Below, one piece after another: positions 60,901 through 64,000 of a stretch of DNA of 64,000 bases. The notes under the pieces were generated by a model. The model saw only the letters and a program-made list of their open reading frames with translations. It made no database searches and was not told the DNA's origin. The stretch comes from Puffinus mauretanicus. Lineage: Eukaryota; Chordata; Aves; Procellariiformes; Procellariidae. The stretch's first letter is position 1. Every line of letters begins with the position of its first letter. Made by a program: the position numbers and the translations under genes. Location of the stretch: the NCBI GenBank assembly GCA_023333565.1, contig JAJKFH010002178.1, positions 930,001 to 994,000 on the forward strand, written 5' to 3'.

Positions 60901-63900
60901 AGAGGGAAACGCTTTGTACGGCTGCTCGTTGTGAGCACTGGAAGGACAGCAAAAGTCGGGGGCTGCAAAGCCCACGGTGGGTCAAGCAGCCAGAGTCATG
61001 AGAAGGCTCATCATCTGTCTTTTGGGGTATCCCAGTGTAAGGAGAAAAACAAAGCAGAAGATGGGCGAGAGGAGGATGTCTAAACACAACGTGGTGGCGG
61101 TGCTCAAAGCCGCACGACCTGGGCAGCGGCTTGTACAAAGTGCCGGGACACAGTCCTCCCCTGTCCTTGGGGACCCAAGGGTGGTGGGGACGGGGTGCAG
61201 GTCGAGGGGAAGATCCTGTGCCTGGGTCCCACTAGATGATCTTACCAGCCCTCCTGGCTGGGAAACTACAAGGCATTTTTCATCCAGAGGGAGGGATTAT
61301 TTAAAGGATAAAATACCTGAGGCACTCCAGGCTTGGGAGGACAGAAAGCATTTGTCTAAGCTTATTTCAGGGAAAATAATACATTTCCAGCACAGTTAAA
61401 TGTGAATGCAGACAGCTTTTAACCTATAAAAGCACACAAACAAACCACGCAACAAGAGCAGTTTCAAAGACATCTCATTTACTTAGAAGCAGAAACTGTG
61501 TTCATTCAAAGACATGACAGTAAAAACCTAGGGGATGGAGAGCTTTAAAAAGGGACATTTTAAACAATGCTTAACCTAGTCCTGAAATACTTCAGCCAAC
61601 ACTCAGATAAAAGTTGAAGAAAAGGAAGAAAAAAATACTAATTCCCTTTGAAAACTTCCATGAAACAGCCCTACTTTTATTCCTAGTTTGTTACACTTCA
61701 CAAATATCTTGAATTAGCTCTTTGTTAAATCAACTGAGTCTTTCCCATTAGACCAAAATTATGGGTCAGACAGGAATTATCCACCCCTTTGTTTTACAAA
61801 ACAGACTATTTGCCAAATGCTGTTGTGTTTAGCAGTCTTAATTTTATTTCATCGTATTATTTTATTTTGGTTGTTAAGCTTAGTCCAAATAAACCTCAGG
61901 TAACCTAGATTTTAAAAAAATTAAAATGGTCATTATTTGAATTGTAGAAATTCATTCTTCGGTCTTCTGCCATTCAATATATGTTTCAGGGCTTGTGTGC
62001 ATGATTTATGTGCATGTATACACACTCCCAACACCAGCTCGACTGTTCCCCCATCTTCGCAACTTGAGCTGCTGCATTCACATCACCCGCTAAGCTGTCA
62101 GAGACTAGCGCGAGGGATGCTCTTCTGGGGACCACTCCCAACAATGAGACTGCACCTTGGGGAAAGGAGAGACTCAGCAGGAGGAGGTTTTCTGCCCTAA
62201 ATTGAATCTCTTATTCAAGGAATCTCTTTTATATCCTGCTCTGCTCTGAAATCTCTTAAGCTGCTTCTGGTCCTGTGCAACCCCAGGACATACAGTGTTG
62301 TGGGATGACTGCTTGCAGCCTGGCTACAGCCCAGGACACCAGGTGGTTTTGATCCTCTGTAGCCTGAGGGAGAAACTCTAGCAACTTGTAAAATCCTTCT
62401 GGAGCACAAGTTCCTTTATGAAGATTAAAGAATACGTTTACATGCCCCATTGACTCCCCATCTCTTTTCAAATCTTATCTGAAAATATATATTTTCTCCT
62501 TCACCTGTACCTCTTAATTTCTCACTCACTCAGATATTATTTATTGTTCTGCTTTACAACTGCATTATTTTATTTAACCGTACAGAAATCTGTAATTGTA
62601 GTTTGCACAGAAGATTATACATAAAATAAACCAGTATTATATATGTTACCCTAGGGAACTATATTAAAGATGAGCACATAAAATACAGCTCCAAATGTAC
62701 TACAGAGCCAACTCACTTGTGGTGTTCTTAGTCCTTGTGAGGAGCAACATCTTGGGCTCCTGTAGTACACGTGGGCTTGGCGATCAGTTCAGGGGGGTGC
62801 AAAAAGCTGGGCTCAGGCTTTAGGGGTAACTCCAGCTCTGACCTCTCTGCAGGTAAAAGGACCGTCTTCCGGTTTTCCTCGAGAAGGACACCTTTGGGAC
62901 CAAATTCCCCATCCTGCCTTACACTGAACTGATTACAACCACGCATGAACAGCATGCTATACAGTTGAAGAGCGGCTGAATTAGGCCATCAGCAAACACA
63001 AGAGACAAAATATTAACATGAAAAAGGGTCATTTTTTAAGCAAAGAAAACCATGGAGTGGCTAACTATCCAGATACTCTGCTTTCCTTAGGGTTATATTT
63101 CATGAATATTTGGCTCCCATAGTAATTTTGGAGCTATGCATATGAAATTTCTATAAACATTAATTATATACCAAGAGCCATATCCTTACACTTCAGCCTA
63201 CAGAAGTTAAGTTATAACTAACTCTCTGATACCCAGCAACAACTTCTAATATATTCACATTAGATAATTAAATGGTTTCTTTCCTCATGATACCCAGTCA
63301 CTTCATGATGCTTTTAATGGACTGACCCTTAACAACAGCTTTTGAGGACAATGCTACCCCATTAAATGGCCAGGGTAGTGAGCCAGGGAGAAAGGCAGGG
63401 TGGTGCTGGAGGGGGAACTGGAGGCAGGACACAGTCCTAACTTGCTACCGGCTTTTCTTACCACTGAAAAAATCTGCTGAGGTCTCAGCTCTCAGAGTCG
63501 TGGTGGACGCAGCAGGATCTGGCCCATGTGTGCATTAGCTAATTCAGCCAGCGCAACTTGGAACACCTCTGCTGGCTTCGGTCGCGCTCTGTCAGCCTAC
63601 ACCCACCTTTGACCTATGTCTAAAAAGTATATATTTCACCTACCTTTGATAGTCTTTGTAACAAAATACTGTAAAGTGCATTGCTGGAACCAAATCTGCC
63701 CCAGCAGGACATCGGAGTGGAAAACCTAAGATTTCTTTCTGTCTCTCTGATAACTACTCTCACTCACAAACATGGTAATATATACCAGCAAATGCTTTTT
63801 GCGTACCTATGCGTTTCTCTGAAGGACAGAAATATTTTGCAATTCATTTCTATTGCTACTATTCATTATGCTATTCAATTACATTAAGTGCCCTAATTAC

Positions 63901-64000
63901 TTATTTACAAAGGGTTAGTAACTCTGCACTTTGTACCCGACATATATTCTAAGCCTGGAGGCGACAAACACTTTTATGCAATTGTCTCTTGCTAGTAGCT

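Larger units (their letters stand above)
43691..64000. other. Intergenic region downstream of SEMA6A
   Basis: About 20.3 kb with no protein-coding gene I can support on either strand. Listed items inside are CpG-rich patches (47844-48095, 52370-52510), a T18 run, AT-rich repeats, CR1 fragments (54225-54505, 57735-57900) and a C-rich/G4 block (57184-57218). Open frames, some above 150 codons, coincide with GC-rich patches or the CR1 and have no recognisable domains. Unannotated noncoding transcripts cannot be excluded. Confidence 0.8.

Noticed and set aside
1..64000. Prokaryotic-type systems (CRISPR, toxin-antitoxin, phage, operons) or an endogenous retrovirus
   Set aside because: The sequence is an avian-type intron and intergenic region. 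No regularly spaced repeats, compact gene clusters, LTR pair or gag/pol/env traces were found.

Overview
This is vertebrate, almost certainly avian, nuclear DNA. The coding sequence is split by large GT-AG introns, interspersed repeats are sparse, and the only clear transposons are CR1-type LINEs. One of them ends in the (ATTCTATG)n tail typical of bird and other archosaur CR1 elements. Prokaryotic features (operons, CRISPR, IS elements, Shine-Dalgarno sites) are absent and not expected.

The window holds the 3' half of one recognisable gene on the + strand, SEMA6A, a class 6 transmembrane semaphorin. Nine coding exons join in frame: 126-257, 3053-3208, 4636-4812, 5531-5671, 5767-5847, 7719-7777, 9584-9604, 9737-9787 and 16762-16926. 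After a 22.65 kb intron the large terminal exon runs from 39578 to the stop codon at 40765-40767, followed by a roughly 2.3-2.9 kb 3' UTR. The exons encode the C-terminal part of the sema domain, the PSI domain, an alternatively spliceable juxtamembrane stalk, one transmembrane helix, and a cytoplasmic tail of about 355 residues ending KPNDACT. The gene start and N-terminal sema exons lie upstream of the window.

The three stalk exons (21, 51 and 165 bp) are all phase 1-1, so any of them can be skipped without breaking the frame. Between the second and third lies a well-formed 23 bp candidate microexon (11630-11652) that breaks this rule. Its inclusion would stop translation before the transmembrane helix. 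It is the most interesting observation in the window, but it is unproven.

The large introns and the 20 kb beyond the gene (about 43.7-64 kb) contain no protein-coding gene I can support. They hold four CR1 fragments, several likely relics of an old palindromic amniote MITE, a possible tRNA-derived SINE, simple repeats, two small CpG-rich patches, a strong G-quadruplex motif, and AT-rich stretches that may be conserved regulatory DNA. The many short ORFs there look like chance. I did not find a new biological system. The findings worth checking are the splicing architecture, the CpG patches and the structured DNA motifs.
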